Assembly (NCBI RefSeq): GCF_009800965.1
Contig: NZ_WUAF01000002.1
Span: 356,299 to 420,298, forward strand
Length of the DNA: 64,000 bases
From: Cognatazoarcus halotolerans
GTDB lineage: Bacteria > Pseudomonadota > Gammaproteobacteria > Burkholderiales > Rhodocyclaceae
Direction: 5' to 3'
Positions 8,138-16,253 of this stretch are shown one piece after another. The notes beneath the pieces were generated by a model, which had not been told where the DNA came from, did no database searches, and saw only the letters and a list, made by a program, of their open reading frames with translations. How positions within the stretch are numbered: the stretch's first letter is position 1; every line of letters starts with the position of its first letter. The position numbers and the translations under genes are program-made.

Positions 8138-9130
8138 TCAAGGAAAAAAGCGCGCTGCAATTCCCGTTTCAAGCTCGACTCCGGTTGCCCGTGCGCGTTT
8201 GAGGAGTTCCCAATAGTAGCGATACGAAGCCCGGTCGTGGAGCTTGCCGGCGTGCTGGATGGGGCCCCAGTCGGCATCCTGGGCGGCACACACTATTTCG
8301 GCCGCCTCGCTGACCTCCCGGAAATCCGGGCGCATTGCGTCGAGGATCGGCTGGATCTGATTCGGGTGAATGCTCCACATTCGCATGTATCCGAACTCCC
8401 GTCGGGCACGTTCCGCATCGTGGCGAATGTAGTCGATGTCCTTGAGTTCAGTAGTCACGTTGTGTGACGGCACGACCCCTGCGCCAAGCGCGGCGGCCGA
8501 GATTTCACATTTTGCACGCACGATAAGTGGATGCTCGAACTGACCCGGGCTGCGCATCGCCGAGCCAGGAATCGCGCCGTGGTGTGCGCTGACGAAATCC
8601 ATAAGACCGAAGTCGATCGATTCGACGCCCGGCAAGGCCGCGATTTCCCGGACATCGCGCAAGGCGCCGTGGGTCTCGATCAGGACGTGCACTGGTATTC
8701 GCGTCCCGATGCCGTGCGCGGTCTCGAGGGAGTGCAGTGTGTCGAGTTGTTGTCTGACATCGGCGGCGCTTCGGGGTTTGGGAAGCGTCACGAATGCCAA
8801 CCTGCTGCCGGCCCTGGCAAGGAGGATGTTGAGGTCGTCTTCCCAGTGGGGGTGAGTTATATCGTGGATCCTCACACCCATGCGTCCGTAGAGATTGCCA
8901 GGGTCTGAAATGAGGTCGGCACACAGATGCGCATGGTCTGCCTCTGCGCCGGCTCGCGCACCGTCCTCGCAATCACAGGTGATATCGAAGTAGGGGCCGA
9001 TTTCTTCCTGGAGCCGCATTGCTTTGCGGATCAGTTTTTCACTGCCGGCGTAGTGATCAACCGCCGGTAGAATCGGAAACGCTGCTTCTCCCTGGAAAAG
9101 GATGGTTTCGGGGTGCATCCTTTGCGGCAT
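8138..9130 (-). CDS. HpcH/HpaI-type CoA ester lyase (citrate-lyase-beta / malyl-CoA lyase-like)
   Basis: The 330-residue protein belongs to the CitE / malyl-CoA lyase branch of the HpcH/HpaI superfamily, which cleaves or forms 3-hydroxyacyl-CoA thioesters such as malyl-CoA, citramalyl-CoA or methylmalyl-CoA. Visible features are the metal-site region ITCDCEDGARAG (about residue 51), HVLIETHGALRDV with the conserved glutamate, and SIDFGLMDFVSAHHG. AGGAG precedes the ATG. It lies 86 bases downstream of mdh, past a strong terminator, so it either has its own promoter or depends on read-through. Co-location with malate dehydrogenase suggests a C4/glyoxylate-type substrate; this is inference, and the exact substrate cannot be read from the sequence. 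Confidence 0.85.
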   Translation of the reverse strand: MPQRMHPETILFQGEAAFPILPAVDHYAGSEKLIRKAMRLQEEIGPYFDITCDCEDGARAGAEADHAHLCADLISDPGNLYGRMGVRIHDITHPHWEDDLNILLARAGSRLAFVTLPKPRSAADVRQQLDTLHSLETAHGIGTRIPVHVLIETHGALRDVREIAALPGVESIDFGLMDFVSAHHGAIPGSAMRSPGQFEHPLIVRAKCEISAAALGAGVVPSHNVTTELKDIDYIRHDAERARREFGYMRMWSIHPNQIQPILDAMRPDFREVSEAAEIVCAAQDADWGPIQHAGKLHDRASYRYYWELLKRARATGVELETGIAARFFP

Positions 9131-9164
9131 GACGGCTCCTTGCTTTGTCCTCGAGTGCTGGACG

Positions 9165-9190
9165 AAAAACGGGGGCGTTTCCGCCCCCGT
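9165..9190 (-). terminator. Intrinsic terminator downstream of mdh
   Basis: On the minus strand a 9-bp perfect GC-rich stem (ACGGGGGCG / CGCCCCCGT, loop GAAA) is followed by TTTTT. It starts 27 bases after the mdh stop and ends before the CoA lyase gene, separating the two transcription units. Confidence 0.88.
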
Positions 9191-9216
9191 TCGTGACAGG
9201 CATGCAATGCCAGGTA

Positions 9217-10209
9217 TCAGGCGAGAAGGTCTTTGACGCCTTCGCGTTCTTCGAGCAGTTCGTTCAGGGTGTGAGTCATACGCTCACGGGAGAATTCGTC
9301 GATCTCGAGGCCCTGGACGATCTTGTACTCACCGTTTTCGGTAGTGACCGGGAAGCCGTAGATGATGCCTTCGGGGATGCCATAGGATCCATCGGAAGGA
9401 ATGCCCATGGTGACCCATTCACCGTTCGAACCCAGTACCCAGTCGCGAATGTGGTCGATCGCAGCATTGGCCGCCGACGCTGCTGAAGACAGGCCACGCG
9501 CCTCGATGATCGCAGCACCACGTTTGCCAACGGTGGGCAGGAACACGTCGCGGTTCCATGCTTCGTCGTTCACCAGGCCCTTCACGCCGTCTCCGTTCGA
9601 GGTGCAGAAACGGTAATCGGCATACATCGTGGGCGAATGGTTGCCCCATACGACCAGATTCTTGAGGCTCGACACCGCGCGACCGGTTTTGCCCGCCAGT
9701 TGCGAGAGCGCGCGATTGTGGTCGAGGCGCAGCATGCCGGTGAAGTTCTTGTCGGAGACGCGACCAAACTTCTTGGCGGTTTCCTTGGCGATGTAGGCAT
9801 TGGTGTTGCAGGGATTACCCACAACCAGCACCTTGCAGTCGGGAGCCGCGTGCTGACCGATCGCCGCACCCTGTACGGTGAAGATCTTGGCGTTTTCGGT
9901 GAGCAGATCCTTCCGCTCCATACCGGGGCCGCGCGGGCGGGCGCCGACCAGAAGAGCGACGTTCGCATCCTTGAACGCGACATTGGGATCATCGGTCGCG
10001 ATCATGCCCGCGAGCAGCGGGAAAGCGCAGTCCTCAAGCTCCATCATGACGCCTTTCACGGCCTTCTGTGCCTGAGGAAGGTCCAGCAATTGGAGAATCA
10101 CGGGCTGGTCCTTGCCAAGCATTTCGCCGCTGGCAATGCGGAACAGCAGGCTGTAGCCGATCTGGCCGGCGGCGCCGGTGATGGCAACGCGAACGGGGGC
10201 TTTACTCAT
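9217..10209 (-). CDS. mdh: Malate dehydrogenase
   Basis: Mdh interconverts malate and oxaloacetate with NAD in the TCA cycle. The 330-residue protein has the Rossmann motif [23 protein letters not shown] at its N-terminus, the [10 protein letters not shown] substrate region, the catalytic histidine in [13 protein letters not shown], and the R-x-R loop [18 protein letters not shown]. This is the cytosolic-MDH-like bacterial family common in betaproteobacteria. GGGAG precedes the ATG. It is transcribed divergently from a GntR regulator and the sdh operon, and has a near-consensus promoter. Confidence 0.97.
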   Translation of the reverse strand: MSKAPVRVAITGAAGQIGYSLLFRIASGEMLGKDQPVILQLLDLPQAQKAVKGVMMELEDCAFPLLAGMIATDDPNVAFKDANVALLVGARPRGPGMERKDLLTENAKIFTVQGAAIGQHAAPDCKVLVVGNPCNTNAYIAKETAKKFGRVSDKNFTGMLRLDHNRALSQLAGKTGRAVSSLKNLVVWGNHSPTMYADYRFCTSNGDGVKGLVNDEAWNRDVFLPTVGKRGAAIIEARGLSSAASAANAAIDHIRDWVLGSNGEWVTMGIPSDGSYGIPEGIIYGFPVTTENGEYKIVQGLEIDEFSRERMTHTLNELLEEREGVKDLLA

Positions 10210-10313
10210 TTTTTGGTACTCCCTCTCTCAAAAGGCGGTGGCTTGAAAATTCGCTGGCGACTGGGCGCGGCGCAACGGCGGCAATATTGCACCGCGACGC
10301 CGACGGCGCAAGG

Positions 10314-10342
10314 ATGTTAGGAGCAAAGAAAAGTCCTGTCAA
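10314..10342 (-). promoter_or_regulatory. Near-consensus sigma70 promoter for mdh
   Basis: On the minus strand: TTGACA (10342-10337), a 17-base spacer, then TAACAT (10319-10314). The -35 is perfect and the -10 matches 4 of 6. It lies about 105 bases upstream of the mdh ATG, leaving a long leader. Confidence 0.65.
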
Positions 10343-10355
10343 TTCATGTATTTTG

Positions 10356-10367
10356 TCTTATATAAGA
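10356..10367. promoter_or_regulatory. 12-bp perfect palindrome, candidate GntR operator
   Basis: TCTTATATAAGA is a perfect 12-bp palindrome in the divergent region between mdh and the GntR regulator. It is 13 bases upstream of the mdh -35 and about 50 bases upstream of the regulator ATG, and includes a plausible -10 (TATAAG) for the regulator gene. HutC-type GntR proteins bind short A/T-centred dyads of this kind; assignment to this regulator is inference. Confidence 0.45.
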
Positions 10368-10416
10368 TAGAAGAGGGCTGATAGACTCTCGCGGATTTTT
10401 GTGCTGAAATATTGCA

Positions 10417-11145
10417 ATGCCTCAAGAGTCGCCAACCTTCAGCCCCCTTTACCGGCAGATCAAGAACCTGATCATTCAGGCACTTGAGGCGGGTGAGTGG
10501 CGTCCAGGGCAGGCAATCCCGAGCGAGCAGGAACTCGCACTGCGCTTCAGCGTGAGCCAGGGAACGGTGCGCAAAGCGGTTGACGAGATGGCTGCTGAGA
10601 ACATGCTCGTGCGAAAACAGGGGAAAGGTACGTTCGTCGCGTCCCACAACGACCCACGCTCCCTTTTCCGTTTTCTCAGGTTGGTGCCGAATGACGGCGA
10701 TCTGTCTCATCCCGATAGCGTACCCCTGGAGTGCTGGAAGGCCAAGGCCGGACAGGAAGCGTCGCGGATGCTGGGCGTGGATGTGGGTGCTCCCATCATA
10801 ATCGTTCGTCGTGTGCTCAGGTTTTCCGGCGTTCCGGTAGTGGTCGATGAGATCTATCTGCCCGGCGAGATCTTTCAAGGCCTTTCTCTGGAGCTGCTGC
10901 AGAGTTGGAGCGGGTCTCTTTACAGTCTTTTCGAGTCGCGCTTTGGTTTGCGCATGATCCGTGCCCAAGAGCGGATCCGTGCGGTCGCGGCTGATCGGGC
11001 GACCGCCGAGACCCTCAGGGTCAGCGAGTCCACACCGCTCCTTTCGGTCGAGCGGGTGACCTATACGTATGGCGACAAACCGGTCGAATGGCGGCGGGGG
11101 CTGTACCTTACCGCGAACCATTTCTATCTGAATGAGTTGAGTTGA
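10417..11145 (+). CDS. GntR family transcriptional regulator with UTRA effector domain (HutC subfamily)
   Basis: The 242-residue protein has an N-terminal winged helix (about 10-75: PLYRQIKNLI, RPGQAIPSEQELALRFSVSQGTVRKAVDEM, KQGKGTFVA) and a C-terminal UTRA ligand-binding domain (about 95-240) with PIIIVRRVLRF, VDEIYLPGEIFQGL and the ending YLTANHFYLNELS. Its position directly before sdhCDAB and divergent from mdh suggests control of the TCA cluster in response to a small organic acid; this is inference. The 12-bp palindrome upstream is a candidate site for autoregulation. The gap to sdhC is 99 bases and holds a separate -10 candidate. Confidence 0.93.
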   Translation: MPQESPTFSPLYRQIKNLIIQALEAGEWRPGQAIPSEQELALRFSVSQGTVRKAVDEMAAENMLVRKQGKGTFVASHNDPRSLFRFLRLVPNDGDLSHPDSVPLECWKAKAGQEASRMLGVDVGAPIIIVRRVLRFSGVPVVVDEIYLPGEIFQGLSLELLQSWSGSLYSLFESRFGLRMIRAQERIRAVAADRATAETLRVSESTPLLSVERVTYTYGDKPVEWRRGLYLTANHFYLNELS

Positions 11146-11175
11146 TTGGCGTCAAGTAAGGCTGTGGTAAGCGTT

Positions 11176-11181
11176 TATACT
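11176..11181 (+). promoter_or_regulatory. Candidate -10 element for the sdh operon
   Basis: TATACT lies 64 bases upstream of the sdhC ATG in an A/T-rich stretch. No good -35 is seen at 16-18 bases upstream, so the promoter may need an activator. GGGAGAA is the ribosome-binding site before sdhC. Confidence 0.35.
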
Positions 11182-11244
11182 TTAAGTTTTTATGTGGGAG
11201 TGAAGCGGAGTCAGGTTTTCCGCGGATTTTGAGGGAGAATATAA

Positions 11245-11634
11245 ATGTCAGAAGTGACTGTGAGAAAGCAGCGCCCGAAGCATCTGGCGTTGAACGAGAT
11301 CCGGCTTCCATTGCCGGGTTTTGTTTCGATCCTGCACAGGATCAGTGGTGCAGGGCTGTTTCTTTGCCTGCCTTTGTTGCTAGCGCTCTTCGGCAATAGC
11401 GTCGGTTCTCCGGAATCGTTCGCCGCCTACAAGGAAACCGTCGGTAATCCCTTCGTGAAGCTGATCCTGTTCGGATTGTTGTGGGCCTACCTCCACCATT
11501 TCTGCGCCGGCATTCGTTTCCTGTTGCTCGACATGCACAAGGGCTTGGATCTTGCGGCCGCCCGCAACAGCTCGAAGATCGTTCTTGTCGTCAGCATTGC
11601 GCTGACCCTGATCATTGGAGTGAAGCTATGGTAA
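11245..11634 (+). CDS. sdhC: Succinate dehydrogenase cytochrome b556 subunit
   Basis: SdhC is one of two membrane anchors that bind heme b and quinone in complex II. The 129-residue protein has the family motif LPGFVSILHRISG, three hydrophobic helices, and the heme-ligand region LHHFCAGIRFLLLD. GGGAGAA gives a strong ribosome-binding site. The 3' end overlaps sdhD by 7 bases, indicating translational coupling. Confidence 0.96.
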   Translation: MSEVTVRKQRPKHLALNEIRLPLPGFVSILHRISGAGLFLCLPLLLALFGNSVGSPESFAAYKETVGNPFVKLILFGLLWAYLHHFCAGIRFLLLDMHKGLDLAAARNSSKIVLVVSIALTLIIGVKLW

Positions 11635-11975
11635 GTCGCATTGTCGTTGGCGCGCACTACGGTTTCCGCGACTGGCTCGGCCAGCGCGTAACCGCTGTTT
11701 TCATGGCGCTCTATACCGTGATCTTCGGCATCAACGCATTGATGCTGCCCGAGATGAGCTACGAAGCCTGGAGTGGCATGTTTGCTGGCGGCTTCATGCG
11801 CTTCATGACCTTCCTCTTCTTCCTGGCGCTCTTCTATCACGCCTGGGTTGGTGTTCGTGATATCTACATGGATTACATCAAGCCTGTCGGCATTCGTCTC
11901 GCGCTGCATGTAATCACCCTGTTTCTGCTCATCGGTTATGCCGGCTGGGCTGCCCGAATTCTCTGGAGGCTGTAA
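11628..11975 (+). CDS. sdhD: Succinate dehydrogenase hydrophobic membrane anchor subunit
   Basis: The 115-residue second anchor of complex II begins MVSRIVVGAHYGFRDWLGQRVTAV, typical of SdhD, with three membrane helices and a heme-ligand histidine in FYHAWVGVRDIYMDY. The frame is open further upstream (to 11481), but that part lies inside sdhC and is not family sequence; the start at 11628, overlapping the sdhC stop, is the usual arrangement. sdhA begins immediately after its stop codon. Confidence 0.95.
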   Translation: MVSRIVVGAHYGFRDWLGQRVTAVFMALYTVIFGINALMLPEMSYEAWSGMFAGGFMRFMTFLFFLALFYHAWVGVRDIYMDYIKPVGIRLALHVITLFLLIGYAGWAARILWRL

Positions 11976-13769
11976 GTGAAAGTCGCCAAGCGTACTTTTG
12001 ACGCCGTAATTGTCGGCGCTGGTGGTGCAGGCCTGCGAGCCGCACTGCAACTCTCAGAGTCCGGCATGAAAACTGCCGTTCTGACCAAGGTGTTCCCGAC
12101 CCGCTCGCACACCGTGGCGGCCCAAGGGGGTGTAGCCGCTTCGCTCGGCAACTCGACGGAAGACAACTGGCACTGGCACATGTACGACACCGTCAAGGGG
12201 TCGGACTGGCTGGGAGACCAGGATGCGATCGAGTTCATGTGCAAGAAGGCCAATGAGGTTGTGGTCGAACTCGAGCACTACGGCATGCCGTTCGACCGCA
12301 CCGATGACGGGAAAATCTATCAGCGTCCGTTCGGCGGGCACTCGATGAACTACGGCCAGGCACCGGTCATGCGTTCCTGCGCCGCTGCCGACCGCACCGG
12401 TCACGCCATGCTTCATGCGCTGTACCAGCGCAACGTGCGGGCAAATACCCAGTTTTTCGTGGAGTGGATGGCGCTCGACCTGATCCGCGATGCCGATGGT
12501 GATGTGCTCGGCGTGACTGCCATGGAAATGGAAACCGGTGAGGTTTCGATCTTCCACGCCAAGGCCACCATCTTCGCAACCGGCGGAGCCGGCCGCATCT
12601 ATTTCAGCTCGACCAATGCCTTTATCAATACCGGTGACGGTGTCGGCATGGCGGCGCGCGCAGGCGTTCCGCTCGAGGATATGGAATTCTGGCAATTCCA
12701 CCCCACAGGCGTTGCCGGCGCGGGCGTGCTCATTACCGAAGGTGTGCGGGGCGAAGGCGGCATCCTGCGAAACAGTTCCGGCGAGCGCTTCATGGAACGC
12801 TATGCGCCGAACCTCAAGGATCTGGCCTCGCGTGACGTGGTGTCGCGGGCAATGACGACCGAGATCAATGAAGGGCGTGGCTGCGGGCCGGACAAGGATC
12901 ACGTGCTGCTCGACATCACCCATCTGGCGCCGGAAAACATCATGAAGCGCCTGCCCGGCATTCGTGAGATCTCGATCCAGTTCGCAGGCATCGATCCCAT
13001 CAAGGCTCCGATCCCGGTGGTGCCGACCTGTCATTATCAGATGGGCGGTATTCCCACCAACTACAAGGGTCAGGTCGTGGTACCGCAGGGCGACAACAAC
13101 AACGTACCCGTGCGTGGTTTCTATGCCGCGGGTGAATGTGCCTGTGCCTCGGTGCACGGTGCGAACCGCCTCGGTACGAACTCGCTGCTCGACCTGCTGG
13201 TGTTCGGCAAATCTGCGGGCGAGACCGTGGTGGAAGACTTTGAGGCGGGCAATCTGTCGCTCAAGCCACTGCCCGATGACGCAGCCGACGTGTCGCTGGC
13301 ACGCCTCGCACGTCTGGAAAATCAGACCAACGGCGAGAGCGTCCATGAGGTTCGTCTGGCAATGCAGCGGACCATGCAGAAGCATGCCGGTGTGTTCCGT
13401 TTCAACGATCTGTTGAAGGAAGGCGTAGAAGCCATCAAGGCGGTCGCCGAGCGCGCCAAGAACACCGAGATCGGTGACAAGTCCAAGGTCTGGAATACGG
13501 CGCGGATGGAGGCTCTGGAACTCGATAACCTCATCGAGGTAGCGAAGGCCACCATGATCTCCGCCGAGGCTCGCAAGGAGTCGCGCGGCGCGCATGTGCG
13601 CGACGACGCGCTCGACAATGCGGAAACCCCGAACGGTCGTGACGATGCCAACTGGCTGAAGCACACCTTGTGGTATTCCGAGGGCAACCGCCTGGCTTAC
13701 AAGCCGGTTAACCTCAAGCCGATGTCCGACGATGTCGAGCCGATCGCGCTCGCCAAGCGTACATATTGA
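11976..13769 (+). CDS. sdhA: Succinate dehydrogenase flavoprotein subunit
   Basis: SdhA oxidises succinate using covalently bound FAD. The 597-residue protein shows the dinucleotide site [12 protein letters not shown] near residue 11, the covalent-FAD histidine in [13 protein letters not shown], and active-site segments HPTGVAGAG and [18 protein letters not shown]. It starts with GTG at 11976, directly abutting the sdhD stop codon, and the region upstream is fully used by sdhD, so no other start is reasonable. It is part of sdhCDAB-sdhE-gltA. Confidence 0.98.
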   Translation: MKVAKRTFDAVIVGAGGAGLRAALQLSESGMKTAVLTKVFPTRSHTVAAQGGVAASLGNSTEDNWHWHMYDTVKGSDWLGDQDAIEFMCKKANEVVVELEHYGMPFDRTDDGKIYQRPFGGHSMNYGQAPVMRSCAAADRTGHAMLHALYQRNVRANTQFFVEWMALDLIRDADGDVLGVTAMEMETGEVSIFHAKATIFATGGAGRIYFSSTNAFINTGDGVGMAARAGVPLEDMEFWQFHPTGVAGAGVLITEGVRGEGGILRNSSGERFMERYAPNLKDLASRDVVSRAMTTEINEGRGCGPDKDHVLLDITHLAPENIMKRLPGIREISIQFAGIDPIKAPIPVVPTCHYQMGGIPTNYKGQVVVPQGDNNNVPVRGFYAAGECACASVHGANRLGTNSLLDLLVFGKSAGETVVEDFEAGNLSLKPLPDDAADVSLARLARLENQTNGESVHEVRLAMQRTMQKHAGVFRFNDLLKEGVEAIKAVAERAKNTEIGDKSKVWNTARMEALELDNLIEVAKATMISAEARKESRGAHVRDDALDNAETPNGRDDANWLKHTLWYSEGNRLAYKPVNLKPMSDDVEPIALAKRTY

Positions 13770-13788
13770 TGCGCGAGGAGAATTCACG

Positions 13789-14499
13789 ATGACCAAACGT
13801 ACCGTTCAATTCAAGATCTACCGCTACGATCCGGACAAGGACGACAAGCCTTACATGCAGGACATCAGCGTCGAGCTCGAGGCCTCCGACAAGAAGCTGC
13901 TCGACGCCATCACCCGTCTGAAGGTGAAGGACGACACCCTGTCGTTCCGTCGCTCCTGCCGGGAGGGTGTTTGCGGTTCCGATGCGATGAACATCAATGG
14001 CAAGAACGGTCTTGCCTGCCTGACCGATGTTGACAGCCTGCAGCAGCCGATCACGCTCCGGCCGCTGCCGGGATTGCCGGTGATCCGCGATCTGGTCGTG
14101 GACATGACGCAGTTCTTTAAACAATATCATTCGATCACGCCATACCTGATCAACAACGAACCTGCGCCTGAGCGTGAACGACTGCAGACGCCGGAAGAGC
14201 GCGAGGAACTCAACGGATTGTATGAGTGCATTCTGTGCGCGTGCTGTTCGACCTCGTGCCCATCGTTCTGGTGGAATCCGGACAAGTTCGTCGGGCCGGC
14301 GGGGCTGCTGGCTGCATATCGCTTCATTGCCGACACCCGGGACCAGGCAACATCGGAACGCCTCGACAACCTCGAGGACCCGTATCGCCTGTTCCGTTGC
14401 CACACCATCATGAACTGTGTCGACGTCTGTCCGAAGAGCCTCAACCCCACGCGGGCTATCGGCAAGATCAAGGACATGATGCTGCGCAGGGCCATATGA
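13789..14499 (+). CDS. sdhB: Succinate dehydrogenase iron-sulfur subunit
   Basis: SdhB passes electrons from FAD to quinone through three Fe-S clusters. The 236-residue protein has the [2Fe-2S] cysteines in SCREGVCGSDAMNINGKNGLAC, and the 4Fe-4S/3Fe-4S cysteines in CILCACCSTSCP and CHTIMNCVDVCPK. CGAGGAG before the ATG at 13789 supports this start over a longer frame. Its TGA overlaps the ATG of sdhE (ATGA). Confidence 0.98.
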   Translation: MTKRTVQFKIYRYDPDKDDKPYMQDISVELEASDKKLLDAITRLKVKDDTLSFRRSCREGVCGSDAMNINGKNGLACLTDVDSLQQPITLRPLPGLPVIRDLVVDMTQFFKQYHSITPYLINNEPAPERERLQTPEEREELNGLYECILCACCSTSCPSFWWNPDKFVGPAGLLAAYRFIADTRDQATSERLDNLEDPYRLFRCHTIMNCVDVCPKSLNPTRAIGKIKDMMLRRAI

Positions 14500-14732
14500 G
14501 CATCAATCGGGGACGCGTTCGCTGGCATTGTCGTCGGGCCCTTCTGGAACTCGACATCGTCTTCGAGCGTTTCCTCGCGCGGGATTTTGATCGTCTTGAC
14601 GACGATCAGCTGGCCAACCTCATGGAGTTGCTGCAACTCGAAGACCATGACCTGTGGGCCATGGTCAACGGCAGCAAACCCTGCGAGGTCGAGCGCTGGC
14701 AGGGTTTGATCGGCTTGCTGGGTCGGAATTGA
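14496..14732 (+). CDS. sdhE: FAD assembly factor SdhE
   Basis: The 78-residue protein is of the SdhE/YgfY family that helps flavinylate SdhA. The pattern RVRWHCRRALLELDIVFERFL, followed by an acidic helix (LDDDQLANLMELLQLEDHDLWAMV), fits the family in length and order. The usual R-G-x-x-E motif reads R14-A15-L-L-E18 here, so the glycine is replaced by alanine. The start overlaps the sdhB stop (ATGA), the standard location for this gene between sdhB and gltA. Confidence 0.9.
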   Translation: MSINRGRVRWHCRRALLELDIVFERFLARDFDRLDDDQLANLMELLQLEDHDLWAMVNGSKPCEVERWQGLIGLLGRN

Positions 14733-14802
14733 TCCGGCAAGGCGATTGCCAGGGAGCAATACAAGAAAGAGTCATCAACGGGGAAACTGATAGGGACGAA
14801 TC

Positions 14803-16098
14803 ATGACGACTGAACGTAAGGCCACGCTTTCTGTCGACGGCAAGACCGTCGATTTCCCGGTACTGACCGGCACGCATGGGAACGATGTGATCGACATCCG
14901 CACACTGGGCGGGAAAACCGGTCTTTTCACCTACGACTCCGGTTTTCTGTCCACGGCGAGTTGTCAGTCCAAGATCACCTTTATCGATGGTGACAAGGGC
15001 GAACTCCTGTATCGCGGCTACCCTATCGAGCAACTCGCCGAGCAGTGCAACTTCCTCGAGGTCGCATATCTGCTCAAGAACGGCGAACTGCCGAATGCTT
15101 CCGAAAAGAGCACGTTCGAAAACACCATCAAGAATCACACGATGGTGCACGATCAGATGACCAAGTTCTACTCGGGCTTCCGCCGCGATGCGCACCCGAT
15201 GGCGGTCATGGTCGGCGTGGTTGGCGCGCTGTCGGCCTTCTACCACGATGCCTTCGACTTCTCCGATGCCGAGCACCGCAACGTCTCGATCAACCGTCTG
15301 ATCGCCAAGTTGCCGACGATTGTTGCAATGGCCTACAAGTACAACATGGGCCAGCCGTTCATGTATCCGCGCAACGATCTCGACTACACCGCGAACTTCA
15401 TGCACATGATGTTCGGCACACCGTGCGAGAAATACGAGCCCAATCCGGTGCTCGTGCGTGCGCTCGACGTGATCTTCACCCTGCATGCCGATCACGAGCA
15501 GAATGCGTCGACCTCGACCGTCCGCCTGGCCGGTTCGTCCGGAGCCAATCCGTTTGCTTGCATTTCCGCGGGTATTGCCTGCCTATGGGGCCCGTCGCAC
15601 GGCGGCGCCAACGAGGCCTGCCTCAACATGCTCGAAGAAATCGGCGATGTCTCGCGCGTGGCCGAGTTCATCGCGCGCGCCAAGGACAAGAACGATCCGT
15701 TCAAGCTGATGGGCTTCGGTCACCGCGTCTACAAGAACTTCGATCCGCGCGCGAAGCTCATGCGCAAGGTCTGCTACGAAGTGCTGACCGAGTTGGGACT
15801 CGAAAACGACCGACTCTTCAAGCTTGCCATGGAACTCGAGAAGATCGCACTCGAGGATCCGTACTTCGTCGAGAAGAAGCTCTATCCCAACGTCGATTTC
15901 TACTCGGGCATCGTCCAGAAGGCACTCGGCATCCCGACCTCGATGTTCACCTGCATCTTCGCCCTTGCGCGTACGGTGGGCTGGATTACCCAGTGGGAAG
16001 AGATGATCACCGATCCCGAATACAAGATCGGTCGTCCGCGCCAGCTCTATATCGGTGCCGCGCGGCGCGATGTCACACCGATCGAGCAGCGCGCCTGA
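14803..16098 (+). CDS. gltA: Citrate synthase (type II, hexameric)
   Basis: GltA condenses oxaloacetate and acetyl-CoA. The 431-residue length and N-terminal domain ([26 protein letters not shown]) match the NADH-regulated Gram-negative enzyme. Catalytic residues lie in [35 protein letters not shown] and VDFYSGIV. It is preceded by a 70-base gap after sdhE and followed by a strong terminator, closing the sdh transcription unit. Confidence 0.98.
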   Translation: MTTERKATLSVDGKTVDFPVLTGTHGNDVIDIRTLGGKTGLFTYDSGFLSTASCQSKITFIDGDKGELLYRGYPIEQLAEQCNFLEVAYLLKNGELPNASEKSTFENTIKNHTMVHDQMTKFYSGFRRDAHPMAVMVGVVGALSAFYHDAFDFSDAEHRNVSINRLIAKLPTIVAMAYKYNMGQPFMYPRNDLDYTANFMHMMFGTPCEKYEPNPVLVRALDVIFTLHADHEQNASTSTVRLAGSSGANPFACISAGIACLWGPSHGGANEACLNMLEEIGDVSRVAEFIARAKDKNDPFKLMGFGHRVYKNFDPRAKLMRKVCYEVLTELGLENDRLFKLAMELEKIALEDPYFVEKKLYPNVDFYSGIVQKALGIPTSMFTCIFALARTVGWITQWEEMITDPEYKIGRPRQLYIGAARRDVTPIEQRA

Positions 16099-16139
16099 CG
16101 CGTGCACGGGGGAGGAGACAAGTCCGGAGCGCTGCATGC

Positions 16140-16169
16140 GGGATGGCCCCAACGGGGTCGTCCCTTTTT
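16140..16169 (+). terminator. Intrinsic terminator after gltA
   Basis: An 11-bp stem (GGGATGGCCCC pairing with GGGGTCGTCCC, two G-U pairs), loop AAC, is followed by TTTTT. It lies 42 bases after the gltA stop. Confidence 0.9.
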
Positions 16170-16253
16170 CTTATCGCGTGATTCCGGCAGCGTTTCCAGC
16201 CTGCTCTTGCAGGCACACAACAACATGTATATGAAGAAATCCAGGTGGCTTTC

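Noticed and set aside
16199-16214. Small hairpin GCCTGC-TCTT-GCAGGC before sucA
   Set aside because: Six base pairs and no T-run; a strong terminator for gltA already lies just upstream, and no function is evident.
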